Assembly: GCF_001005315.1 (NCBI RefSeq)
Contig: NZ_LBMG01000012.1
Coordinates: 1-64,000, forward strand
Direction: 5' to 3'
Origin: Kordia jejudonensis
GTDB taxonomy: Bacteria > Bacteroidota > Bacteroidia > Flavobacteriales > Flavobacteriaceae
Length of the DNA: 64,000 nucleotides
The notes under the pieces are model-generated. The model was not told where the DNA came from, made no database searches, and worked only from the letters and a program-made list of their open reading frames with translations. Positions 1 to 5,092 of this stretch are shown one piece after another. Numbering within the stretch: position 1 is the stretch's first letter; every line of letters begins with the position of its first letter. The translations under genes and the position numbers were made by a program.

Positions 1-376
1 ATGTTTTTGAAAATACTTCACTACTTGTAAATCCCAACTTTTTAGCCAATGTTTTTACTGTTTTAGTTTTTAGCATTTGATCATTTTGCAATTCTTTTAA
101 AAGATATTTTACACGTAAATCATTAATGTATGAATTGAAATTTTTTTCATAGTGAATGTTGATGATTTTAGATAAATATCTAGGATTTGTTTGAAGTTTC
201 TTTGCTAATGAATGTAGTGAAACTGGTTTTAAGAAACCGTTTTTACATTCAAAATCAGTGAGTTTTTCTATGATATCCAAAATTACTTCTTGACGAATTT
301 CTGGCACATAGTTTTCTGGTTCTTGTGATTTTCTGTTTAAGAACCGATTGAAGAACTTTTTTAATAAGCGTAACAT
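1..376 (-). CDS. AraC-type helix-turn-helix domain protein (3' end outside window)
   Basis: Reading leftward from the ATG at 376 gives about 125 residues before the window ends. An in-frame TAG lies eight codons upstream of the ATG, so the protein starts here or at a rarer codon. The N terminus is basic. From residue 50 onward the order SLHSLAKKL..NPRYLSKIIN..FNSYINDLRVKYLLKEL then KTLAKKLGFTSSEVFSK is the double helix-turn-helix of AraC/XylS regulators. In flavobacteria such domains often sit behind a membrane/TPR sensor; none is seen here, so this may be a short regulator or a piece of a broken longer one. A long hairpin separates it from the RNA ligase gene. Confidence 0.75.
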   Translation of the reverse strand, partial: MLRLLKKFFNRFLNRKSQEPENYVPEIRQEVILDIIEKLTDFECKNGFLKPVSLHSLAKKLQTNPRYLSKIINIHYEKNFNSYINDLRVKYLLKELQNDQMLKTKTVKTLAKKLGFTSSEVFSKT

Positions 377-405
377 TTTTTGTGTTTTATTCAGATACTA
401 AAAAT

Positions 406-443
406 AGTCCTAGTAACTGTGTTGGTAGCACAGTTCTAGGACT
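406..443 (-). terminator. Long stem-loop, probable terminator of the RNA ligase transcript
   Basis: The arms 406-421 and 429-443 pair over 15 bp with one bulged base around a 7-nt loop. On the minus strand the stem is followed by ATTTT. It lies about 135 nt downstream of the RNA ligase stop codon and ahead of the AraC-type gene, so it would end the ligase transcript. A second hairpin at 540-569 (ACTGCCCAAAA pairing with TTTTGGGCAGT) lies closer to the ligase stop but has no T-run. Confidence 0.55.
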
Positions 444-579
444 GGATTAAAAACATAGTGATTATGTATCTTATACCAAAGCAGCTTTGCTTTTAAAGTC
501 GCATTTTAGAGTAGGTTTGGTATTACTATCTTTATGATGACTGCCCAAAACTCCCTTTTTTTGGGCAGTCGCTTCTACA

Positions 580-1587
580 TTACTTAAATAATAAAGCTTT
601 CTTAACTATGGTTGCAGCTTCTCTATTTAGTATTTTTGTCATTACTTTTTGATGTTGCTTTTCCGTATTATTCCAATCCGTTTCATGATCTTTTACGAAA
701 TCTTCAAGCGCATCTTTTGCAAACAAACCAATGGTTTTTCCAGTTTGTTTTGGTGTAAATTCACCAAGTTTACTTTGTACATTCATCAAACGATTTTCAT
801 TTACATATCCTAAAAGTGTATGCATGAGTTCTTTTTCAAAATCTGATAGAATTTCTACAGCATTTGGTTTTTGAACATGATGTCTTTTTACACGTGACTT
901 TTCCGTCCATTTTTCGTTTTTATTTTTGAAAATAACACGCTCGCCATTTCCGAAACGTCTACTAATTAATGGTTTAATGATGGTTCCTTCGCAAATATTA
1001 TCTTCAATTGCTGGAAGTCCAAGCCATTCATGTAGTTTGGATTCAAATGCATTTGGATATTCCAAGCATTCGGTAAATGTTCCTGCAAAAAGTGTTTTTG
1101 CGTAAAACAATCCTACTTGTTCAAAATATGTATTCGCAATCGTAACATCTAAATATTCTGTGTGATTTAGACAAATGTCAAATGCATAAAAATCATTTTC
1201 AGGACTGTAAAAAACACCTTTTTGAATGCGTGTCATTCCTCTTGGAAGTTCAACATCAGGATGTGGATAACTTCCTCCGAAAATTTCCCCAAAAACAGTC
1301 ATGATTTTAGTTTCTGGAAAATCATTCTTTACACGTTTGAACAAGTCCGTAATTGCTTTTTCATACTTGTTAAATACATATGTGTGATTGTTGAAATTTT
1401 CGCCTTCAGAAATCAAACTTGTACGTTTGGCAACTTTGATATCATTTCCATCTGTAATGAATGAAAAGTTTGCTCCGTGTACTTTTTCCTGAATTACAAA
1501 AACATCGTTTCCATAGTCGTGACGGTATACTTGTTCAACTGCTTTTTCGCGGTATGTATTTTCAATACTATTATATTTTTTAAACAC
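580..1587 (-). CDS. Rnl2-family RNA ligase
   Basis: ATP-dependent RNA ligase that would seal a 3'-OH to a 5'-phosphate through a covalent lysyl-AMP. The nucleotidyltransferase motifs are in order: motif I EKVHGAN with Lys35 (the same position as in T4 Rnl2), motif Ia near KRTSL (54-58), motif III around FYAFDI (133-138), motif IV EGTIIKP (200-206) and motif V VIFKNKN (218-224). The 335-residue length fits Rnl2 ligases, with a helical C-terminal domain. The start is GTG at 1587; no ATG nearby gives a better N terminus. A two-part stem-loop sits in the 5' leader (1654-1693). It lies downstream of the tRNA array and an unknown gene on the same strand. Family assignment is firm; a tRNA substrate is inferred from context. 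Confidence 0.9.
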   Translation of the reverse strand: MFKKYNSIENTYREKAVEQVYRHDYGNDVFVIQEKVHGANFSFITDGNDIKVAKRTSLISEGENFNNHTYVFNKYEKAITDLFKRVKNDFPETKIMTVFGEIFGGSYPHPDVELPRGMTRIQKGVFYSPENDFYAFDICLNHTEYLDVTIANTYFEQVGLFYAKTLFAGTFTECLEYPNAFESKLHEWLGLPAIEDNICEGTIIKPLISRRFGNGERVIFKNKNEKWTEKSRVKRHHVQKPNAVEILSDFEKELMHTLLGYVNENRLMNVQSKLGEFTPKQTGKTIGLFAKDALEDFVKDHETDWNNTEKQHQKVMTKILNREAATIVKKALLFK

Positions 1588-1653
1588 GATTTCTTTATTT
1601 TTTTAATGAAACTCAATTTTGACAACCCTTTTAAGGTGTAATTAAAATGATTG

Positions 1654-1693
1654 ATTGAATTAGCTCCGTTGAAAAACGGAATCTTTATTCAAT
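1654..1693 (-). promoter_or_regulatory. Stem-loop in the RNA ligase leader
   Basis: ATTGAAT (1654-1660) pairs with ATTCAAT (1687-1693), and inside it TCCGTT (1665-1670) pairs with AACGGA (1675-1680) around a GAAA tetraloop. The left side contains AGCTCCGTTGA, an 11-nt string that also occurs in the left arm of the stem-loop in the rtcB leader. It may be a processing or regulatory element; no T-run follows on the minus strand, so it is not a clear terminator. Confidence 0.45.
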
Positions 1694-1717
1694 TATGAGT
1701 TTCTATAGTTTTATATT

Positions 1718-2029
1718 TTAATTTTCTTCATACAATCGATCTCTGCGATCAATTTCTCCCAAAGGACTTCCTTTGAATGTGGAAATATTTTGGAAACCAT
1801 TTTCTTCTGTAATTAGTGATTCTTCAGCCAAAACGGCGCCTCTTCTTTTATTTCCATAATCTCCAGTCAGTTTCTTTGTTACAGGATCTACATCTCCCCA
1901 TAAAATTGCTGGTTTTCCAGTGTCTATTGGCTCAACAAAATAGATGACTCCTGTTCTTTTAGAAGTCACGAGAAATCTTCCTGAATCTTCAGTTCTATAT
2001 AAGAATCTTTGTAATACATCTTGTCTCAT
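1718..2029 (-). CDS. Uncharacterised 103-residue protein
   Basis: I do not recognise the family. The protein is soluble, without signal peptide or membrane segment, and moderately basic in the middle (KLTGDYGNKRRGAVLAEE, 53-70). The N-terminal half reads as a small beta-rich domain (RFLYRTEDSGRFLVTSKRTG, 8-27). The ATG at 2029 lies only 20 nt after the last tRNA-like gene, and the gene is followed after 130 nt by the RNA ligase, so it is probably co-transcribed with both. A role in RNA binding or repair is a guess from position only. Confidence 0.7.
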   Translation of the reverse strand: MRQDVLQRFLYRTEDSGRFLVTSKRTGVIYFVEPIDTGKPAILWGDVDPVTKKLTGDYGNKRRGAVLAEESLITEENGFQNISTFKGSPLGEIDRRDRLYEEN

Positions 2030-2048
2030 AACTTTATTTTTATTGATG

Positions 2049-2120
2049 ATAGAATGGCAAGATTTTCACTTGCGTCTTTGAGATATACACTCACTATTTT
2101 ACATGTTAAACTACATTCTG
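2049..2120 (-). tRNA. Degenerate tRNA-like gene, anticodon uncertain
   Basis: Acceptor arms CAGAATG and CATTCTA pair over six of seven positions, leaving a C1/A72 mismatch. The D arm GTTT/AAAT has a loop AACATGTA with only one G where GG is expected. The anticodon stem GTGAG/CTCAA pairs at four of five positions around loop TGTATAT, and the T arm GCAAG/CTTGC is perfect but has the loop TGAAAAT instead of TTCRANN. It is the last member of the array. The broken D-loop/T-loop contacts suggest a decayed or specialised copy. Confidence 0.4.
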
Positions 2121-2124
2121 TTTG

Positions 2125-2197
2125 TGGAATAAATAGGATTCGAACCTATATCTCTGGGACTTCAATCCATCGCATTGACCAACTCTGCCATTATTCC
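2125..2197 (-). tRNA. tRNA-Phe(GAA), divergent array copy
   Basis: The acceptor GGAATAA/TTATTCC is perfect, the T arm ATAGG-TTCGAAT-CCTAT is perfect, and the anticodon loop is TTGAAGT. The anticodon stem has mismatches at both ends (27-43 and 31-39). No CCA is encoded; C-A-A follows the discriminator. A standard tRNA-Phe with encoded CCA exists at 15805-15880 and shares little sequence with this one. Confidence 0.75.
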
Positions 2198-2205
2198 TTT
2201 TTTTT

Positions 2206-2278
2206 GGGTGACCTAGGGGATCGAACCCTATTCTTCTCATTCACAGTGAGACGTTTTACCAAATAAACTAAAGACACC
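2206..2278 (-). tRNA. tRNA-His(GTG)
   Basis: The anticodon arm TCTCA-CTGTGAA-TGAGA is perfect and gives GTG. The T arm TAGGG-TTCGATC-CCCTA is perfect. The 5' end begins with GG and the discriminator is C, as expected for the extra G-1:C73 pair of tRNA-His. The acceptor has one mismatch and the exact end is uncertain by one base. No CCA is encoded. Confidence 0.75.
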
Positions 2279-2284
2279 ATTTTG

Positions 2285-2357
2285 TAGTGATAGAAAGACT
2301 TGAACTTTCATCTGCCAATGTATCAGATTGACGCTTTACCAATTAAGCTATATCACT
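2285..2357 (-). tRNA. tRNA-Ile(GAT)
   Basis: Acceptor AGTGATA/TATCACT, D arm GCTT/AAGC with GG in the loop, anticodon arm TCAAT-CTGATAC-ATTGG and T arm GAAAG-TTCAAGT-CTTTC all pair. The anticodon is GAT. The discriminator is A, followed by C-A-A instead of CCA. Confidence 0.8.
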
Positions 2358-2366
2358 ATTTTTTAG

Positions 2367-2439
2367 TGGCGATAGAAAGAGTCGAACTTTCAACTTCTGG
2401 CTTATGAGACCAGTGCTTTACCGATTAAGCTATATCGCT
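2367..2439 (-). tRNA. tRNA-Met(CAT)
   Basis: The anticodon arm is CTGGT-CTCATAA-GCCAG, the T arm GAAAG-TTCGACT-CTTTC and the D arm GCTT/AAGC. The acceptor AGCGATA/TATCGCC pairs except for an A1/C72 mismatch. It closely resembles the adjacent tRNA-Ile, suggesting duplication followed by divergence. With anticodon CAT it could be Met, or Ile if modified to lysidine. C-T, not CCA, follows the discriminator. Confidence 0.75.
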
Positions 2440-2443
2440 ATTG

Positions 2444-2515
2444 TAGATCTGAGAGGAATCGAACCTCTTCTTCGAGAGTCAAAGTCTCGTGTGCTAGCCG
2501 TTACACAACAGATCA
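2444..2515 (-). tRNA. tRNA-Gln(TTG)
   Basis: The anticodon arm CGAGA-CTTTGAC-TCTCG gives TTG, the T arm is AGAGG-TTCGATT-CCTCT and the D stem GTGT/GCAC. The acceptor TGATCTG/CAGATCT pairs except at 1-72 (T/T). No CCA is encoded; C-A-A follows the discriminator A. Confidence 0.8.
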
Positions 2516-2520
2516 ATTTG

Positions 2521-2592
2521 TAAGTTTAATAGGATTCGAACCTATACTCTTAGCTTCGTAGGCTAATGTGCTCTCCGTTACACCATAAACTT
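2521..2592 (-). tRNA. tRNA-Arg(ACG)
   Basis: The acceptor AAGTTTA/TAAACTT is perfect. The anticodon arm TTAGC-CTACGAA-GCTAA gives ACG, whose A34 would need TadA deamination to read all CGN codons it normally covers. The T arm is ATAGG-TTCGAAT-CCTAT. No CCA is encoded; C-A-A follows. Confidence 0.8.
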
Positions 2593-2620
2593 GTTGCACT
2601 CCTTTCTAAGATTGCGTTTG

Positions 2621-2694
2621 TACAGGAAGAGAGATTCGAACTCTCAAAAGACTGTTTCTAAGACAGCCGCGTATGCCAATTCCGCCATTCCTGT
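2621..2694 (-). tRNA. tRNA-Leu(TAG) with short variable region
   Basis: The acceptor ACAGGAA/TTCCTGT is perfect, the anticodon arm GCTGT-CTTAGAA-ACAGT gives TAG, and the T arm is GAGAG-TTCGAAT-CTCTC. The D arm GGCGGAATTGGCATACGC looks like bacterial tRNA-Leu. The variable region is only CTTTT, whereas bacterial tRNA-Leu normally has a long variable arm. No CCA is encoded. Confidence 0.75.
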
Positions 2695-2700
2695 AAATTG

Positions 2701-2772
2701 TACTCCGTAAGGGAATCGAACCCTTATTATCTGCTCGAAAGGCAGGTGTCCTAGCCGTTAGACGAACGGAGC
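2701..2772 (-). tRNA. tRNA-Glu(TTC)
   Basis: Acceptor GCTCCGT/ACGGAGT with a G-T first pair, D arm GTCTAACGGCTAGGAC, anticodon loop CTTTCGA giving TTC, and T arm AAGGG-TTCGATT-CCCTT. The anticodon stem has one end mismatch. C-A-A follows the discriminator in place of CCA. Confidence 0.8.
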
Positions 2773-2784
2773 ATTTATATGTTG

Positions 2785-2857
2785 TCTGGGAAGCAGGACT
2801 CGAACCTACATCCTCTCGCTTCCAAAGCGAGTAAACAGCCAATTGTTCTATTCCCAG
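2785..2857 (-). tRNA. tRNA-Pro(TGG)
   Basis: The acceptor CTGGGAA/TTCCCAG is perfect, the anticodon arm CTCGC-TTTGGAA-GCGAG gives TGG, and the T arm is GTAGG-TTCGAGT-CCTGC. The D stem GAAC/GTTT is normal. C-A-A follows the discriminator A. Confidence 0.8.
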
Positions 2858-2863
2858 ATTTTG

Positions 2864-2936
2864 CAGTACCGACGGGATTCGAACCCGCAACTTCTCGAGA
2901 GACAGTCGAGCACTCTAGCCGTTGAGCTACGATACT
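2864..2936 (-). tRNA. tRNA-Asp(GTC)
   Basis: Acceptor AGTATCG/CGGTACT, D arm GCTC/GAGT, anticodon arm CTCGA-CTGTCTC-TCGAG giving GTC, and T arm GCGGG-TTCGAAT-CCCGT. The discriminator is G, as usual for Asp. C-A-A follows instead of CCA. Confidence 0.82.
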
Positions 2937-2942
2937 ATTTTG

Positions 2943-3093
2943 CGGAAGTAGTAGGACTCTAATACTGCATCAAGTGCGGCACAAGCTCTACATGCTTTAA
3001 AAGACCTGATTTTAACTCAAAGGAATCTATTTTTAATAGGTTTCGTTGAATTGACATTTCAGTCAAGCGAGCCACCAATTGCTCAATACTTCC
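2943..3093 (-). tRNA. Anomalous 151-nt tRNA-like gene with internal insertions
   Basis: The acceptor GGAAGTA/TACTTCC is perfect and a D arm GAGC/GCTC with GG follows it, so both ends look like a tRNA. The interior is about 75 nt too long. Two anticodon-like arms are possible: loop CTGAAAT (GAA) next to the D arm, or TTTGA-GTTAAAA-TCAGG (TAA, Leu) at 3005-3021. Additional hairpins lie between them. The 3' part (2952-2995) carries a roughly 44-nt element also found in the tRNA-Asn-like gene at 3184-3279. It may contain introns, be a fusion of two tRNAs, or be a tRNA-like small RNA. The discriminator is G followed by C-A-A. Confidence 0.5.
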
Positions 3094-3106
3094 ATTGTAA
3101 TTCTAG

Positions 3107-3179
3107 AGACAAGGACGAGAGTCGAACTCGTAAAAAACAGTTTTGCAGACTGCTGCCTTTGCCATTCAGCCACCTTGTC
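3107..3179 (-). tRNA. tRNA-Cys(GCA)
   Basis: The acceptor GACAAGG/CCTTGTC is perfect, the anticodon arm GCAGT-CTGCAAA-ACTGT gives GCA, and the T arm ACGAG-TTCGACT-CTCGT is perfect. The discriminator is T, the usual identity base for Cys. No CCA is encoded (C-T follows). Confidence 0.83.
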
Positions 3180-3183
3180 ATTG

Positions 3184-3279
3184 CGATACTGTTAGGACTT
3201 GAATACTGAATTAAGTTCAGCACAGGCACCACAAACTCAGACTTAACAGGTCTTTATTCTACCATTGAGCTACAATATC
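3184..3279 (-). tRNA. tRNA-Asn(GTT)-like gene with about 25-nt extra 3' element
   Basis: Acceptor GATATTG/CAGTATC, a D arm with GG, and the anticodon arm AAGAC-CTGTTAA-GTCTG give Asn(GTT). After the anticodon arm the sequence is about 23 nt longer than normal and holds a hairpin CTGAA-CTTAA-TTCAG, followed by TTCAAGT-CCTAA, a T-loop and 3' T-stem with no adjacent 5' partner. The same element occurs in the 151-nt tRNA-like gene. C-A-A follows the discriminator G. Confidence 0.6.
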
Positions 3280-3285
3280 ATTTTG

Positions 3286-3358
3286 TGGAGACACGGAGAC
3301 TCGAACTCCGTTCGGCGGGATGCAAACCCACTATTTTCGCCTGGTAAACTATATCCCC
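3286..3358 (-). tRNA. tRNA-Ala(TGC), first gene of the array
   Basis: Acceptor GGGGATA/TGTCTCC with G-T pairs, anticodon arm GTGGG-TTTGCAT-CCCGC giving TGC, and T arm CGGAG-TTCGAGT-CTCCG. The D loop is ACCAGGCGA and unusual. C-A-A follows the discriminator A. It lies only about 14 nt downstream of a terminator-like hairpin on the same strand. Confidence 0.75.
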
Positions 3359-3372
3359 AAAATATGAACCAC

Positions 3373-3405
3373 AAAAAAAGCATCTCTTTTTTGGGAGATG
3401 CTTTT
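3373..3405 (-). terminator. Rho-independent terminator just upstream of the tRNA array
   Basis: AAAAGCATCTC (3377-3387) pairs with GAGATGCTTTT (3395-3405). On the minus strand the stem runs into seven T residues. It would end the transcript of the upstream small RNA region, or act as an attenuator in front of the array, since only about 14 nt separate it from the first tRNA. Confidence 0.7.
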
Positions 3406-3590
3406 ATAAAGTTTGTATATAGTTACGATCAGCGTAACATATCTTTATCATACTCCCATTTTTTCATATATATAAAATCTACCTTCTGTTCTAGTGTAAA
3501 CAGTCTGCAACTTCCCATCGGTCGGAGAATACTTGCTAAGGCGGATATGTGATTTATACTATGCTTCATGATGTCATTTTTTGTTTTTGA
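3373..3590 (-). ncRNA. Candidate small structured RNA (or small-protein mRNA) between two terminators
   Basis: This lies in a 710-nt stretch (3359-4068) without a clear gene. A TATTTG element at 3596-3601 on the minus strand could start a transcript of about 215 nt that ends at the terminator above. It contains the hairpins CTGTT/AACAG and GTTACG-CTGAT-CGTAAC (3422-3438). An ORF of 46 codons from 3569 to 3429 (starting MKHSINHIS) is also open, so a small protein cannot be excluded. I recognise neither. The remainder of the stretch, 3600-3810, shows nothing I can name. Confidence 0.35.
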
Positions 3591-3810
3591 CGTTGCAAAT
3601 ATGAAAACGATTTTTGAATTACACAACTATTTTTTGAATTTATTTTACTGATAATCAGTTGTTTATGTTTGAATTTAGACAAAGAAATTCCTGTCCGTTT
3701 TTAAACGAATATCGAACTTTTTCCAACTGTCTGTCTCTCAATTGCTTTTTGTTTCAACCTTTTATTTTTCTATCGAGTTATGCTTTCAACATTTTTTAAA
3801 TTTTTTTCAT

Positions 3811-3839
3811 AAAAAAAGCGCCCAATTTCTTGGACGCTT
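3811..3839 (-). terminator. Terminator downstream of the 233-residue protein gene
   Basis: AAGCGCCC (3816-3823) pairs with GGACGCTT (3832-3839) with one wobble, and on the minus strand a run of seven T follows. It would end the nucleotidyltransferase/unknown-gene transcript before the small RNA region and the tRNA array. Confidence 0.6.
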
Positions 3840-4068
3840 GTTGTTTTTATAGTTTTTGTGTTATTTCATCGTTTATTTCACTTATAAAAATCTACATAAA
3901 GCGTCCTGTTTCGTAAAAATGGTTCAACCATTCCACGATTTTTGTCTTGACTTTTCAGGCAAATAGCGGCTATATGTATATAATATCTTGTCATTAGTGT
4001 GGCAAATATGTGATTTTTATAGGGTTTCTTCCAAATTTGATGGTTTATTTATACTCAATCTAATTGAT

Positions 4069-4770
4069 TTAATGATGATAATCTTCAAAAGGTTCTAAAA
4101 ATCCAATGAGTTCTAGAGTATCTTTTTTCCAGCGAATTCCATGTCCACTTGCAATGCGAATTTCATATACAATATCGTGTTTGTAATGTGTAAATACATT
4201 CCACCAAGTTTTATGTTTGAGCATGTATTTGATGAGTTTTTGCACATTTTCTTCTTTTTCTTGCGTGCTTCCTTTGATGGTTCCCCAGAAATTATCAGAA
4301 GAACGTTGCGCATGTTTTTCCCAGGCACGAACTGCTTTTGAAATTTGATTGTTATGCGGTTTAAAACTACTTTTTATCAAATCTTTTCGTAAAGGAGGAA
4401 TGGCGCGTTCATCTTGAATACTCGCTGAGGTCAATCGCTGACCAGTTAAGATTAATATATGTGCAAAAGGCGTTTGCTCTACTGCTGTAGCAAACGCCTT
4501 TCGTGTGATGACATTCCATTCAAAATTGTGTTTTTTGAGGATGTGAAATTGGGTTTTAAAGATTGAAAACGTTTCCTTCATATCGGGAATAATTTCTTCT
4601 TCAAAATGCGGTTTTCCATGAATTTTGCTAAAATCATTTCGATATAACGCGTAGGCATTTCGCGAAAGCAATGATACATGTTCATTTTGTAAAAATGCGC
4701 CATAATCTGCTTTCCATTCATCCGAAAGGAAACTTTTGATGGAGTATGCGATGTCTATTAATGCATTCAT
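4069..4770 (-). CDS. Uncharacterised 233-residue protein of the RNA-repair island
   Basis: I cannot assign a family. The protein is soluble and mixed alpha/beta in appearance, with no signal or membrane segment. The most distinctive part is the C terminus: an aromatic stretch HKTWWNVFTHYKHDIVYEIR (about 184-203), then ASGHGIRW (about 205-212) and LIGFLEPFEDYHH at the end. Histidines, aspartate and arginine are concentrated there, as in an active site or RNA-binding pocket. It starts 36 nt after the small basic protein gene and follows both nucleotidyltransferases on the same strand, so co-expression with them is likely. Confidence 0.8.
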   Translation of the reverse strand: MNALIDIAYSIKSFLSDEWKADYGAFLQNEHVSLLSRNAYALYRNDFSKIHGKPHFEEEIIPDMKETFSIFKTQFHILKKHNFEWNVITRKAFATAVEQTPFAHILILTGQRLTSASIQDERAIPPLRKDLIKSSFKPHNNQISKAVRAWEKHAQRSSDNFWGTIKGSTQEKEENVQKLIKYMLKHKTWWNVFTHYKHDIVYEIRIASGHGIRWKKDTLELIGFLEPFEDYHH

Positions 4771-4806
4771 GATTTCTGTTCTAAAATGATCTATTTTCTA
4801 ATGTTT

Positions 4807-5034
4807 TTACGAACAATATCTTTCTAGCGTTTTTTTGAATTTAGGAAATTCTACCCTTCGTCCTTCTAATTTTCTTCGAAGGACTACTTTACATTTTGCT
4901 TTGTATTCTCGGTTCAGTATTTTTCGATATACTTTAGAACCTATTTTCCATGGAATTGCTGCTTTTGCAGTTCTTTTTTTGCGTTTGTGAACTTTTTTGA
5001 AATTGTAAAATTTCTTGTTCTTGTACGTTTTCAT
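4807..5034 (-). CDS. Small highly basic protein, possible RNA-binding
   Basis: 75 residues, about 40% Lys or Arg, with no membrane segment. It resembles a ribosomal-protein-type RNA binder in composition only; I do not recognise the family. It sits between the RlaP-like gene and the 233-residue gene on the same strand. An 8-bp inverted repeat (5038-5045 GTATTAAG with 5060-5067 CTTAATAC) lies directly in front of the start codon and could shape translation or mark a promoter. Confidence 0.6.
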   Translation of the reverse strand: MKTYKNKKFYNFKKVHKRKKRTAKAAIPWKIGSKVYRKILNREYKAKCKVVLRRKLEGRRVEFPKFKKTLERYCS

Positions 5035-5037
5035 TTT

Positions 5038-5067
5038 GTATTAAGTTATATGTTAAAAACTTAATAC
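5038..5067 (-). promoter_or_regulatory. Inverted repeat before the small basic protein gene
   Basis: GTATTAAG and CTTAATAC form a perfect 8-bp stem with a 14-nt spacer, ending three bases from the start codon at 5034. It has no flanking T-run, so a local operator or translation-control hairpin is more likely than a terminator. Confidence 0.35.
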
Positions 5068-5092
5068 ACTGTGCCTTTTTTGGTTTGCATGA

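Noticed and set aside
2606-2890. Open frame of 94 codons across the tRNA array
   Set aside because: It runs through four tRNA genes whose secondary structures fully explain the sequence; the peptide is composed of translated tRNA arms.
2943-3093. Group I or group II intron in the 151-nt tRNA-like gene
   Set aside because: The extra sequence is under 80 nt and lacks recognisable P7/P3 or domain V elements, so a self-splicing intron is not supported.
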